A stretch of DNA of 64,000 nt from Delphinapterus leucas (taxonomy: Eukaryota > Chordata > Mammalia > Artiodactyla > Monodontidae), in contig NW_022098037.1 in the NCBI RefSeq assembly GCF_002288925.2, forward strand, positions 3,218,402-3,282,401, given 5' to 3'. Under the pieces are notes generated by a model. That model searched no databases. It was not told the DNA's origin and saw nothing but the letters and a program-made list of their open reading frames with translations. How positions within the stretch are numbered: the first letter of the stretch is position 1; each line of letters starts with the position of its first letter. Positions 44,044-55,351 of this stretch are shown piece after piece. A program made the position numbers and the translations under genes.

Positions 44044-44947
44044 ATGAAAAGGCAGAGGGCTATGTACCAGATGAAGGAACAAGATAAAACCCCAGAAAAA
44101 CAACTAAATGAAGTGGAGATAGGCAACCTTCCAGAAAAAGAATTCAGAATAATGAGAGTGAAGATGATCCAGGACCTCGGAAAAAGAATGGAGGCAAAGA
44201 TCAGGAAGATGCAAGAAATGATTAATAAAGACCTAGAAGAATTAAAGAACAAACAAACAGAGATGAACAATACAATAACTGAAATGAAAACTACACTAGA
44301 AGGAATCAATAGCAGAATAACTGAGGTAGAAGAACAGATAAGTGACCTGGAAGACAGAATGGTGGAATTCACAGCTGCAGAACAGAATAAAGAAAAAAGA
44401 ATGAAAAGAAATGAAGACAGCCTAAGAGACCTCTGGGACAACATTAAACACAACAACATTCACATTATAGGGGTCCCAGAAGGAGAAGAGAGAGAGAGAA
44501 CCCAAGAAAATATTTGAAGAGATTATAGTCGAAAATTTCCCTAACATGGGAAAGGATAAAACCACTCAAGTCCAGGAAGCACAGCAAGTCCCATACAGGA
44601 TAAACCCAAGGAGAAACATGCTGAGGCACATAGCAATCAAATTGGCAAAAATTAAAGACAAAGAAAAATTATTGAGAGCAGCAAGGGAAAAACAACAAAT
44701 AATACACAAGGGAACTCCCATAAGGTTAACAGCTGATTTATCAGCAGAAGCTCTACAAGCCAGAAGGGAGTGGCATGATATACTTAAAGTGATGAAAGGG
44801 AAGAACCCACAACCAAGATTACTCTACTGGGCAAGGATGTCATTCAGATTCGATGGAGAAATCAAAAGCTATACAGACAAGCAAAAGCTAAAAGAATTCA
44901 GCACCAACAAACCATCTCTACAACAAATGCTAAAGGAACGTCCCTAA
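44044..44947 (+). pseudogene. L1 ORF1p, frameshifted
   Basis: ORF1p is the RNA-binding chaperone that coats L1 RNA as a trimer. Here the first ~150 codons (44044-44517) hold a coiled coil: heptad-like charged sequence around 'NKDLEELKNKQTEMNNTITE' and 'EEQISDLEDRM'. They end in the start of the RRM domain ('HIIGVPEGEE'). The frame is lost in a GA-repeat at about 44488-44500 (net one extra base) and resumes in another frame at 44546-44947 with 'QVPYRINPRRN', 'REKQQIIHKGTPIRLTADLS' and 'EFSTNKPSLQQMLKE', the C-terminal domain. Intact members are about 300 residues. Confidence 0.95.
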
Positions 44948-46566
44948 GTGGGAAACACAAGAGAAGAAAAGGACCTACAAAAACAAATCCAAAACAATTA
45001 AGAAAATGGTCATAGGAACATACATATCGATAATTACCTTAAACGTGAATGGATTAAATGCTCCAACCAAAAGACACAGGCTTGCTGAATGGATACAAAA
45101 ACAAGACCCATATATATATATGCTGTCTACAAGAGACCCACTTCAGACCTAGGGACACATACAGACTGAAAGTGAGGGGATGGAAAAAGATATTCTATGC
45201 AAATGGAAATCAAAAGAAAGCTGGAGTAGCAATATTCATATCAGACAAAATAGACTTTAAAATAAAGAATGTTACAAGAGACAAGGAAGGACACTGCATA
45301 ATGATCAAGGGATCAATCTAAGAAGAAGATATAACAATTATAAATATATATGCACCCAACATAGGAGCACCTCAATACATAAGGCAACTGCTAACAGTTA
45401 TAAAAGAGGAAATTGACAGTTACACAATAATAGTGGGGGACATTAACACCTCACTTACACCAATGGACAGATCATCCAAAATGAAAATAAATAAGGAAAC
45501 AGAAGCTTTAAATGACACAATAGACCAGATAGATTTAATTGACATTTATAGGACATTCCATCAAAAAATGGCAGATTACACTTTCCTCTCAAGTGCGCAC
45601 AGAACATTCTCCAGGATAGATCACATCTTGGCTCACAAATCAAGCCTCAATAAATTTAGGAAAATTGAAATCATATCAAACATCTCTTCTGACCACAACG
45701 CTATGAGATTAGAAATGAATTACAGGGGAAAAAACGTAAAAAACACAAATACATGGAGGCTAAACAATACGTTACCACATAACCAAGAGATCACTGAAAA
45801 AAACAAAGAGGAAATCAAAAAATACCTAGAGACAAATGACAATGAAAACACAACGATCCAAAACCTATGGGATGCAGTAAAAGCAGTTCTAAGAGGGAAG
45901 TTTATAGCTATAAAAGCCTACCTCAAGAAACAAGAAACATCTCAAATAAACAATCTAACCCTACACCTAAAGGAACTAGAGAAAGAAGAACAAACAAAAC
46001 TCAAAGTTAGCAGAAGGAAAGAAATCATAAAGATCAGCACAGAAATAAATGAAATAGAAACAAAGAACACAATAGCAAAGATCAATAAAACTAAAAGCTG
46101 GGTCTTTGAGAAGATAAACAAAATTGATAAACCATTAGCCAGACTCATCAAGAAAAAGAGGGAGAGGACTCAAATCAATAAAATTAGAAATGAAAAACGA
46201 GAAGTTACAACAGACACTGCAGAAATACAAAACAACCTAAGAGACTACTACAAGCAACTCTATGCCAATAAAATGGACAACCTGGAAGAAATGGACAAAT
46301 TCTTAGAAAGGTATAACTTTCCAAGACTGAACAAGGAAGAAATAGAAAATATGAACAGACCAATCACAAGTAATCAAATTGAAACTGTGATTAAAACTCT
46401 TCGAACAAACAAGAGTCCAGGACCAGATGGCTTCACAGGTGAATTCTATCAAACATTTAGAGAACAGCTAACACCCATCCTTCTGAAACTATTCCAAAAA
46501 ATTGCAGAGGAAGGAACACTCCCAAACACATTCTATGAGGCCACCATCACCCTGATACCAAAACCA

Positions 46567-46782
46567 GACAAAGATACTACAAAAAAAGAAAATTACAGAC
46601 CAATATCACTGAGGAATATAGATGCAAAAATCCTCAACAAAATACTAGCAAACAGAATCCAACAACACATCAAAAGGGTCATACACCATGATCGAGTGGG
46701 ATTTATCCCAGGGATGCAAGGATTCTTCAATATATGCAAATTAATCAATGTGATACACCATATTAACAAACTGAAGAATAAA
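46567..46782. repeat. duplicated gap flank, left copy
   Basis: These 216 bases recur at 46883-47099, differing only in one A-run (7 versus 8 A). Placed tail-to-head across exactly 100 N, they are most simply one sequence represented twice by two unmerged contigs. Confidence 0.93.
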
Positions 46783-46882
46783 NNNNNNNNNNNNNNNNNN
46801 NNNNNNNNNNNNNNNNNNNNNNNNNNNNNNNNNNNNNNNNNNNNNNNNNNNNNNNNNNNNNNNNNNNNNNNNNNNNNNNNNN
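46783..46882. other. assembly gap, exactly 100 N
   Basis: A run of exactly 100 N, the usual placeholder for a gap of unknown size. The flanks are duplicates, so the true distance is probably negative (overlap). Confidence 0.99.
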
Positions 46883-47099
46883 GACAAAGATACTACAAAA
46901 AAAAGAAAATTACAGACCAATATCACTGAGGAATATAGATGCAAAAATCCTCAACAAAATACTAGCAAACAGAATCCAACAACACATCAAAAGGGTCATA
47001 CACCATGATCGAGTGGGATTTATCCCAGGGATGCAAGGATTCTTCAATATATGCAAATTAATCAATGTGATACACCATATTAACAAACTGAAGAATAAA
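46883..47099. repeat. duplicated gap flank, right copy
   Basis: The right-hand copy of the 216-bp segment, with one extra A in the homopolymer near 46900. It continues straight into the reverse-transcriptase frame that the left copy was about to enter. Confidence 0.93.
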
Positions 47100-49341
47100 A
47101 ACCATATGATCATCTCAATAGATGCAGAAAAAGCTTTTGACAAAATTCAACACCGATTTATAATAAAAACTCTCCAGAAAGTGGGCATAGAGGGAACCTA
47201 CCTCAACATAATAAAGGCCATATACGACAAACCCACAGCAAACATCATTCTCAATGGTGAAAAACTGAAAGCATTTTCTTTAAGATCAAGAAAAAGACAA
47301 GGATGTCCACTCTCACCACTATTATTCAACATAGTTTTGGAAGTCCTAACCATGGCAATGAGAGAAGAAAAAGAAATAAAAGGAATACAAATTGGAAAAG
47401 AAGTAAAACTGTCACTGTTTGCAGATGACATGATACTATATATAGAGAATCCTAAAGATGCCACCAGAAAACTACTAGAGCTAATCAATGAATTTAGCAA
47501 AGTTGCAGGATACAAAATTAATGCACAGAATCTCTTGCATTCCTATACACTAATGATGAAAACTGTGAAAGAAAAATTAAGGAAACACTCCCATTTACCA
47601 CTGCAACAAAAAGAATAAAATACCTAGGAATAAACCTACCTAGGGAGAGAAAAGATCTGTATGCAGAAAACTATAAGACACTGATGAAAAAAATTTAACA
47701 TGATACCAACAGATGGAGAGATATACCATGTTCTTGGATTGGAAGAATCAATATTGTGAAAATGACTATACTACCCAAAGCAATCTACAGATTCAATGCA
47801 ATCCCTATCAAATTACCAATGGCATTTTTTACGGAACTAGAACAAAAAATCTTAAAATTTGTATGGAGACACAAAAGACCCTGAATAGCCAAAGCAGTCT
47901 TGAGGGGAAAAAAATGGAGCTGGAGGAAATCAGACTCCCAGACTTCAGACTATACGACAAAGCTAGAGTAATCAAGACAATATGGTACTGGCACAAAAAC
48001 AGAAACACAGCTCAATGGAACAAGATAGAAAGCCCAGAGATAAACCCACACACCTATGGTCAACTAATCTATGACAAAGGAGGCAAGGATATACAATGGA
48101 GAAAAGACAGTCTCTTCAATAAGTGGTGCTGGGAAAAGTGGATAGCTACATGTAAAAGAATGAAATTAGGACACTCCCTAACACCATACACAAAAATAAA
48201 CCGAAAATGGATTAGAGACCTAAATGTAAGACCGGACACCATAAAACTCTTAGAGGAAAACATAGGAAGAACACTTTTTGACATAAATCACAGGAAGATC
48301 TTTTTTGATCCACCTCCTAGAGTAATGGAAATAAAAGCAAAAATAAACAAATGGGATCTAATGAAACTTAAAAGCTTTTGCACAGCAAAGGAAACCATAA
48401 ACAAGATGAAAAGACAATCCTCAGAATGGGAGAAAATATTCACAAAGGATTAATCTCCAAAATATATAAACACCTCACGCAGCTCAATATTAAAAAAACA
48501 AACAACCCAATCCAAAACTGGGCAGAAGACCTAAATAGACATTTCTCCAAAGAAGACATACAGATGGCCAAGAAGCACATGAAAAGCTGCTCAACATCAC
48601 TAATTATTAGAGAAATGCAAATCAAAACTACAATGAGGTATCACCTCACACCAGTTAGAATGGGCATCATCAGAAAATCTACAAACAACAAATGCTGGAG
48701 AGGGTGTGGAGAAAAGGGAACCCTCTTGCACTGTTGGTGGGAATGTAAATTGATACAGCCACTATGGAGGACAGTATGGAGGTTCCTTAAAAAACTGAAA
48801 ATAGAATTACCATATGATCCAGCAATCCCACTACTGGGCATATACCCAGAGAAAACCATAATTCAGAAAGACACATGCACCCCAATGTTCATTGCAACAC
48901 TATTTACAATAGCCAGGTCATGGAAGCAACCTAAATGCCCATCAACAGATCAATGGATAAACAAGGTGTGGTACATATATACAATGGAATGTTACTCAGC
49001 TATAAACAGGAACGAAATTGGGTCATTTGTTGAGACGTGGGTGGATCTAGAGACTGTCATACAGAGTGAAGTAAGTCAGAAAGAGAAAAACAAACATCGT
49101 ATATTAACACATGTATGTGGAACCTAGAAAAATGGTACAGATGAACTGGTTTGCAGGGCAGAGTTGAGACACAGATGTAGAGAACAAACATATGGACACC
49201 AAGGGGGGAAAGCCACAGGGGTGTGGGGATGGTGGTGTGCTGAATTGGGTGATTGGGACTGACATGTATACACTGATGTGTATAAAACTGATGACTAATA
49301 AGAACCTGCTGTATAAAAACATAAATAAAATAAAATTCAAA

Positions 49342-49548
49342 AACATTTTTTTAAATTTCATAAAGTCCATAATATTCCTTTTTTCTTTTGTGGATTGACT
49401 TTTTGTGTTGTGTGTTAAAAGTTAAAGCTCATGATCTCCAGAGCAAACCCAAGGTCATGTAGATTTTCTGTTTATCTCTGTAATTTTTATATTTTCACAT
49501 TTTAAATGTCTGTTAATAAATTTGAGTGAGTTTGGCATAAAAAAAAAA
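49342..49548 (+). other. probable 3'-transduced segment of the L1
   Basis: The L1 3' UTR ends with 'ataaataaaataaaattcaa' and a weak A-rich stretch. About 195 bp of sequence outside the L1 consensus follows, with its own AATAAA (49515-49520), A10 beginning 18 nt downstream, and the target-site duplication. This is the structure expected when L1 transcription reads through its weak terminator and uses a downstream signal. Part of it ('agcaaacccaaggtcatgta') resembles an old antisense L1, presumably present at the source locus. Confidence 0.8.
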
Positions 49549-49561
49549 TTGTAACCTAGAG
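49549..49561. repeat. L1 target-site duplication, right copy
   Basis: TTGTAACCTAGAG, identical to 43862-43874. Confidence 0.95.
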
Positions 49562-49717
49562 CCCTAAGTCTGAAAATATCTCCTTTTAAGTTGTCCTTCC
49601 TCTCTTAAATCTCTCACACTATAGCAGCTTGGAGCCTCTCCCATTCCAGACAACTGACTCCCAACTTCTCTCCTGCAACTGCTTCCTGTCTCCTAACCCA
49701 CAACCTCTTGTGATTAC

Positions 49718-49876
49718 AGTTGGCTCTCAGTAGTCACAGATTCAGCATTTGTGAATTCAACCAACCGCAGTTCAAATATTTTTGATGTGCTCAAGAGACT
49801 TGAGAATCTGTGGGTTCTGGTATCTGCGGGGGATCCTGGAAGCAATCTTCCTTGAATACAGAAGGAGATTGTATTT
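49718..49876 (+). mobile_element. internally deleted Tigger/MER2-like DNA transposon
   Basis: 'cagttggctctcagtagtca', 'ttcaaccaaccgcagttcaa', 'agagacttgagaatctgtgg' and 'ggtatctgcgggggatcctg' match the two ends of a MER2-type element, with most of the middle missing. CpG decay changes many 'ccgcgg' words. Confidence 0.7.
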
Positions 49877-50165
49877 CTTCCCCACTTCTTCCTCAAGCCC
49901 CATAATCTCCCAGGCCAATGAGTCAGACTCCCTAGGAAAGACAGAAAAGAGGTTATCTAGGGCCACCAACATCCCCTTAACCCCCCAGTTTCTCCACAGA
50001 GTGCCAGGGAACTCCTAAAGGGTGAGGCTGCTCTCCAACTTTAATACTTAGCTAAGAAGAAACCTCATTCTTTCATTAAATACATTTTTTGAGTATATTT
50101 GGAAAAACTTGTGTGTGTTGAATCTATTTTTTCAGCGGCTCAGTTTATGAAATCTGAATACGGAT
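49877..50165. other. unassigned stretch
   Basis: Nothing recognised. Confidence 0.4.
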
Positions 50166-50169
50166 CAAG

Positions 50170-50400
50170 TGTTTTCCATGAACAGTGCTTAGCAGAAGCA
50201 CGCAGAAAATAACTGTTCTCATAGAGTTTGAATTTTATTTGGGGCATACAGATAACAAACAAACATAATAAATAAGCAAATTATATAATACACTTGAAAG
50301 TGATAAGTACTACAGAAAAAATTTAAAAGGGGCATTTGGAAAGGACAAGTTTACTCACTTTGAAATGGGAGAAAGAGCTTCACAGAGATTGCCCAATTAG
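50170..50400 (-). mobile_element. L2 LINE fragment, antisense
   Basis: 'catagagtttgaattttatt', 'ggggcatacagataacaaac' and 'gaaagtgataagtactacag' are antisense L2-type blocks. Confidence 0.6.
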
Positions 50401-51038
50401 CAACTGGAAGAGTTCAATCTCTTTTCCCTACACCATGCTGCCCTAATTAAAACAGATTATAAAGTCATTATGTATTAATGGTAATATACGAATATAATGG
50501 AATATATGTGATTTAAATTACAATCACATTTCTAGAATACATGGTCAGAATAACTTGGGAGCATGCATTCACAGGGATTTTTTTTCATTTTTAAAAATTC
50601 TTTAATGTTTTATTTTTTTTAGTGTACAACACTATATTTCTATTCTATATATACTCTGTAAACACCAGAAACATTTTAAATCTATTCTGGTAGTAATTTT
50701 GGATTTTGCCCTATTTTTAAAAGAATACACATTTGATTGTAGAAAGCACAAGTGCTCTTTATTGGAGAAACATGGGATAAATGAGAGGCTCAGAAGACCT
50801 GAGTTCTAGTCTCAGATTTGCCATTAAGTACATGTTTGGTCTTGGATAAATTATTGAGCTTTGTCTGTTCTCAGCCAGGCATTGAGCAAAGGTGACTTCC
50901 ACACTTAATAAAAGGTCCTCCAAAAATGACAACAGTCTGTGAAAGTTCATATAAACTTGAATACTCAGTTTAGAAATGAATTATTTACACACAGGTTAAC
51001 TACCTGTTTTCTAAAGTTGTCATAAAAATGTCTAAGGG
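50401..51038. other. unassigned, A/T-rich
   Basis: No gene or named repeat; T-rich low complexity at 50580-50632. Confidence 0.4.
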
Positions 51039-51052
51039 GAGAATTCTAATTT

Positions 51053-51762
51053 TTTTTAACATTTTTATTGAGTATAATTGCTTTACAATGGTGTGTTAGT
51101 TTCTGCTTTATAACGAAGTAAATCAGTTATACATATACATATATCCCCATATCTCTTCCCTCTTGCATCTCCCTCCCTCCCCCCCTCCCTATCCCACCCT
51201 TCTAGCTGGTCACAAAGCACCGAGCTGATCTCCCCGTGCTATGTGACTGCTTCCCACTAGCTATCTATTTTACATTTGGTAGTATATATATGTCCATATA
51301 TACACTACCACTCTTTCACTTTGTCCCAGCTTATCCTTCCCCCTCCCCATGTCCTCAAGTCCATTTTCTAGTAGGGCTGCGTCTTTATTCCTACCTTGCC
51401 CCTAGGTTCTTCATGACCATTTTTTTTTTTTTTAGATTCCATATATATGTGTTAGCATACGGTATTTTTCTCTTTCTGACTTACTTCACTCTGTATGACA
51501 GACTCTAGGTCCATCCACCTCACTACAAATAACTCAATTTCATTCCTTTTTATGGCTGAGTAATATTCCATTGTATACATGTGCCACATCTTCTTTATCC
51601 ATTCATCTGTCGATGGACACTTAGGTTGCTTCCATGTCCTGGCTATCATAAACAGAGCTGCAATGAACATTGTGGTACATGACTCTTTTTGAATTATGGC
51701 TTTCTCAGGGTATATGCCCAGTAGTGGGATTGCTGTGTCGTATGGTAGTTCTATTTTTAGTT
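51053..51762 (-). mobile_element. 5'-truncated L1, reverse strand, with perfect target-site duplication
   Basis: Poly(T), then the reverse complement of the cetacean-type L1 3' UTR ('gagtataattgctttacaat', 'gtcacaaagcaccgagctga', 'actttgtcccagcttatcct'), then the ORF2 C-terminus read on the reverse strand (51452-51670 includes '[19 protein letters not shown]'). The 14-bp duplication GAGAATTCTAATTT is exact at 51039-51052 and 51763-51776. About 710 bp of L1 is retained. Confidence 0.96.
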
Positions 51763-51776
51763 GAGAATTCTAATTT

Positions 51777-53135
51777 GATCGCCCTGGTGGTGCCTATGTG
51801 CAGTGGACTGTGTTCTCTACCCTGTTACATGGAAAGTGAGTTATTGCCCTTTCTCTTTTAATTTTAAAGGAATCAAAGGGAGAAACTACCACTGCTTCCC
51901 TTTATTCATTAAGTCTCATTACTTACTGTAAAGTTTTATTAACATTAGGCCTTTGCGGTGGTCAAACAAAAGCACTGAATATTATTACTCTATATCGTGG
52001 TGTCTCTTTGATGTCAAATATTTACATTGATGCTATATGATTACATCTGTGACATGTTTGCCCAGGATAACTATGCCTTCTTTAGGCTCCTTTATTCCAA
52101 GCTCCATGTCTTTTCATTTATCCCAGCTGGAAATTCTTTCTCTTAACTATCTCTCTCTTTGAATTCCATTCCACCCAGTAAGTGTAAGAAGAGCTAAAGA
52201 CAGGTTAGTATTTCAAGTAACATCTCACCACTGTCCCAGGGAACAAATCCCGCTGCTTCCCCAAATTCGCTGCTTCCCCATCTGTCTCCAAAGCTCTCTA
52301 GGCTTTATTTTTTCTATCTGAGAATAAGACTTAAAAAAAACTCATAGTTTCTTTTCCCTTTTTGTGTCTGTTTCAGGACTGTGGCCATTCCCTTATTTCT
52401 TACCAACTGAATATTTGGGAAATAGCCTGGCAAATGGACTTCAGGCTTCTCTACACAAGTCCAATTGGCTGAATTACTGAGTCCATCTTGTTCCAACCGA
52501 GTCTCTTGAATTCTGGTCAGGCTTCATCCACCCTGGGGCTTTCTTCTTACCGGCACTGACCCAGTGGGATCCAGGGCTGTTTCCAACACCAGCTCTAACC
52601 TCAAGAACCTCACAAAAATGGGCATTATTTTCACGTTCCATCTTAAATAAGAGTTCCAGTGACATCTACAGCTCTTGCACCAAACTAAGAGAACTAATCC
52701 AGAGGCACCTTGTGGTTAGAGAGAACAGAGAGAAAGTTCCTATTACACTCCCACTGTTGGCTGATTATGTAGGGAGATGTACATCCACCCTGTCTAGCAA
52801 CACGTGGTTATCAAACACTTGAAGTATGGCTAGTGCGACTGAGGAATTGAAATTTTAATTTTTATTTGAAAAGTTAAATCAGTTAAATTTAAAAACTGAT
52901 GCTCAATTTGGTTATTAAAAAAGTTTTAAGGAACAACTTGGGCATGTGACTCTACGTTGTCAACTCTTAATTTTATGAAGCCTAAATACAGATCAAGTAT
53001 TTCCAACGAAAATTTAGTGTCCAACTGAGATGTGCTGTTTAGAAAATATATCAGATTTCAAGAACTTAGTAACAAAAAATATAAAATATCTCATTAATAA
53101 TTTTATGTTGATTTCAGATTGAAATAGTATTGTTT
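51777..53135. other. 1.36-kb unassigned stretch
   Basis: No gene or named repeat recognised; only frames of about 60 codons. Confidence 0.4.
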
Positions 53136-53139
53136 CTTT

Positions 53140-53215
53140 CTTGGCTGTGCCCTCAACACCTAGTCCAATGCCCTGACATGTAGTGGGTGCTCAATAAAGA
53201 GTTGACTGAGTGAGT
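53140..53215 (+). mobile_element. L2-like 3' terminus, sense
   Basis: 'tgccctgacatgtagtgggt' and 'gctcaataaagagttgactg' are the L2 end. Confidence 0.6.
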
Positions 53216-53656
53216 TTTGGAGATGAGCTAGAAAACTGAGAGGCAGTAGAAGCAGGGACCACAAGCAGAGCTAAAGAAGAATGCTGGGCCCTTCTCACCA
53301 CTGCCTGCCTGTGAGCTGCTTTCCCACTGGTGAACAATGAATGTATTTCTTTTACATATGAGATGTGTTCAGTTGTCCCCTAATCTTTGAGTCTGGCTTT
53401 TCAAATGGATGAAAATGAGGTTCCAGAGAACATCAAACCGAAGCAAATACCATAGTGGATGAGCCAGTCTGAGCCAATTATAGTCTACAGACAAGGAACC
53501 TCATTATAAAACCCTGCAGCTGGGGCTCAGGGTGTGGTCAAGATCCCTTTCATCAGGTCGTGAAAATGTCACACAATTGGAAAAACACATTAGAGTCAAT
53601 ATACATCCATCTCCACACTGAATTATTGCCAAAGCTGAACATTTGCATTCAGCTTG
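53216..53656. other. unassigned stretch
   Basis: Nothing recognised. Confidence 0.4.
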
Positions 53657-53735
53657 AAAGGAAGGAAGGAAGGAAGGAAGGAAGGGAGGGAGGGAGGGAG
53701 GGAGGGAGGGAGGGAGGAAGGAAGGGAGAGAGAGA
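53657..53735. repeat. (GGAA)n/(GGGA)n tetranucleotide microsatellite
   Basis: An array of GGAA units changes to GGGA units, then returns briefly to GGAA and GA. The plus strand is all purine. The K/E/G-rich frames across it are artefacts. Confidence 0.95.
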
Positions 53736-54080
53736 AGTACAGAGTAGCTGTCTAGACCTTGGTCCCACATGGTGTTGAACACAACAATTTTAGCGTGCAC
53801 ACAGGCACTACCTTGCTGTGAGAGCCAGGAAGGACTGATACAAAAGGAAGGTTAAACCCCAGGAAACAAGGAAAGGCATGAACATCTAATTTCCTTCAAT
53901 TTGGTATGATGCTAAATAAAACCCAGCAAGAACTAAAGTGCACAGGACCACCCTGACAGCAGGGGAGGAAAATCCAACACTTATAAACAAGCATCTTTCA
54001 GAAACCCAAACAAATTTTGTTTTTTAACACTTTGTAGTCAAGGCATAGAAATGTTTAGTTCTGATTTATTTATCTCTTCT
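53736..54080. other. unassigned stretch
   Basis: Nothing recognised. Confidence 0.4.
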
Positions 54081-54084
54081 TCCA

Positions 54085-54215
54085 TTCATTTAATAAATTC
54101 AAACCACATGTCCTGTGCTAGGTTAGGTACAGGATGTAATAGGTAACTAACACATGTTTTGTCTTTCTGAGGACCTTCAGTCTATTACACAGGAGAGACA
54201 GTCACAAACGAATAA
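54085..54215 (-). mobile_element. L2 LINE 3' end, antisense
   Basis: 'cattcatttaataaattcaa', 'catgtcctgtgctaggttag' and 'gaccttcagtctattacaca' match the antisense L2 terminus. Confidence 0.6.
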
Positions 54216-54257
54216 TCATATTGTAAGACGTTTTTTTAATAGATAATTCTAGAAGCC

Positions 54258-54675
54258 TAGTATCCTAGGGCTGCTGAAACAAATTACAACAAACTTGCTG
54301 TCTTAAAACAGCAGAAATTTATTTTCTCATAGTCCTGGAGGTTAGAAGTCTGAAATCAAGGTGTCAGCAGGGACATGATTTTTCTGAAGGCTCTAGGGGA
54401 GAGTGCTTTCTTCCCTCTTCCAGGGTCTGGGGGCTCCAGGTGTTCCCTGGCTTGTGACTACATAACTCCAGTCTCTGCCTCCTCTTCAAATGGCCTTTTC
54501 CTCTTCTCCATCTGTCTCTCCTCTGTGTGTTTCTTATAGAGACACTAGGCATTAGTTTTAGCGCCCACCCAGATAAACCAGGATGTCTCATCTCAAGATT
54601 TTTAACTTAATTACGTCTGCAAAGACTGTTTACAAATGAGATCACATTGACAGGTTCCAGGATGTGGACAGGTTG
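54258..54675 (-). mobile_element. MLT1-type LTR, reverse orientation
   Basis: 'tagtatcctagggctgctga', 'acaaattacaacaaacttgc', 'gaagtctgaaatcaaggtgt', 'aaggctctaggggagagtgc', 'cttaattacgtctgcaaaga' and 'gacaggttccaggatgtgga' follow the antisense MLT1 order, with the far end truncated. Confidence 0.85.
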
Positions 54676-54829
54676 CTCCTGTGTGCTCCTAGCTAAACCC
54701 CACTCTGCCCTTTTCTCAGCACTCATAGTCTCACCACCACTATCCGCCCTGTCATTACCACAGTGTGCCTTTTACACCAGTTACCACAAGAATCCCTGAA
54801 TACCAGGCTAGCCTCATTCCCAGGACTGT

Positions 54830-55065
54830 TGAGGTAACACCCACCGCATCTGTCACTCTCTATCCTCCTACCTTTCTCAATTTTTCTTCATAGCACTTGT
54901 CATCACCTGAAATAATATATTTTAACTTGTCTATTTCCTCCTAGTAGATTGTAAACTCCATGGGGGGAAGGGATTATTGGAATTTTTATTTTATTCCCTG
55001 CTATATCTCTAGACTGCAGACGACAGTAGGTGCTCAATCACTATTTATTGAATGAATGAATGAAT
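54830..55065 (+). mobile_element. L2 LINE 3' end, sense, with GAAT repeats
   Basis: 'catctgtcactctctatcct', 'tcttcatagcacttgtcatc', 'gattgtaaactccatggggg' and 'gtaggtgctcaatcactatt' are followed by GAAT units, the L2 terminal repeat (about 55047-55066). Related sequence may start near 54680. Confidence 0.75.
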
Positions 55066-55351
55066 GAATCTCATTGGTCATGACTTATACACATGACAAG
55101 ACCTTCAAGGGAAACTAGGAAATGTTGTCTTTCTGCAAGTGATCATAAGCCTTGCTAAAAATTGGAAGGAGGAAAGAAGTATTGTAGGACAATCAGCAGC
55201 CCCTATTGGAGGGGGCACCCATTAAGTGATCTTATGTAAACCTTATAAATATGTTTACCTTCACTAAAATAAAACTATAAAGCAGCGTGCAAAAATTATG
55301 TGCCTTAGGAGTTTTGGTGACAGAAAACCCTGTCAGCAAAAAAAGAAAAGA
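55066..55351. other. unassigned stretch
   Basis: Nothing recognised. Confidence 0.4.

Larger units (their letters stand above)
45006..49127 (+). pseudogene. L1 ORF2p (endonuclease-reverse transcriptase), multiply broken
   Basis: ORF2p nicks target DNA and reverse-transcribes L1 RNA. The N-terminal endonuclease is recognisable from 'ITLNVNGLNAP' (from ATG 45006), through 'CCLQETHF', 'VGDIN' (45433) and 'SDHN' (45688-45699). The reverse transcriptase has '[15 protein letters not shown]' and the catalytic FADD (47418-47429). The C-terminal Cys-rich segment spans 48693-48746. Breaks: a frame change in a TA run at 45111-45120; TAA at 45319-45321 (probably from CAA); loss of one base near 47527; an approximately 16-nt deletion near 48446. 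The assembly gap lies in the reverse-transcriptase domain. Confidence 0.95.
43875..49548 (+). mobile_element. nearly complete LINE-1, sense, defective, with 3' transduced flank
   Basis: An autonomous non-LTR retrotransposon insertion bounded by a perfect 13-bp target-site duplication. The order is a short GC-rich leader (43875-44043), ORF1 (44044-44947), a spacer, ORF2 (45006-49127), 3' UTR (to about 49341), about 200 bp of non-L1 sequence, and A10 at 49539-49548. The leader is only ~170 bp, so most of the 5' UTR is missing. ORF1 has a frameshift; ORF2 has a shift, a stop, a one-base loss and a ~16-nt deletion, so neither protein can be made. A 100-N assembly gap with duplicated flanks inflates its length by about 317 bp. 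Confidence 0.96.

Noticed and set aside
44025..44459. 144-codon hydrophobic reverse-strand frame
   Set aside because: It is the antisense shadow of the L1 ORF1 coiled-coil region; the Ser/Leu/Ile richness follows from complementing Lys/Glu codons.
46567..47099. Apparent 216-bp tandem duplication inside L1 ORF2
   Set aside because: It straddles exactly 100 N and keeps the reading frame if collapsed, so it is best explained as an assembly artefact, not biology.
47013..47618. Reverse transcriptase frame as a possible domesticated or non-L1 element (retron, retrovirus, telomerase-like)
   Set aside because: It is continuous with the L1 endonuclease and C-terminal Cys-rich segment and carries the L1-type FADD motif within an L1 bounded by target-site duplications.
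49342..49548. The non-L1 3' sequence as an ordinary part of the L1 3' UTR
   Set aside because: The other L1 3' ends here (28356, 29440, 51053, 58022, 60847) lack it, and it has its own poly(A) signal and tail inside the target-site duplication; I keep it as a probable transduction.
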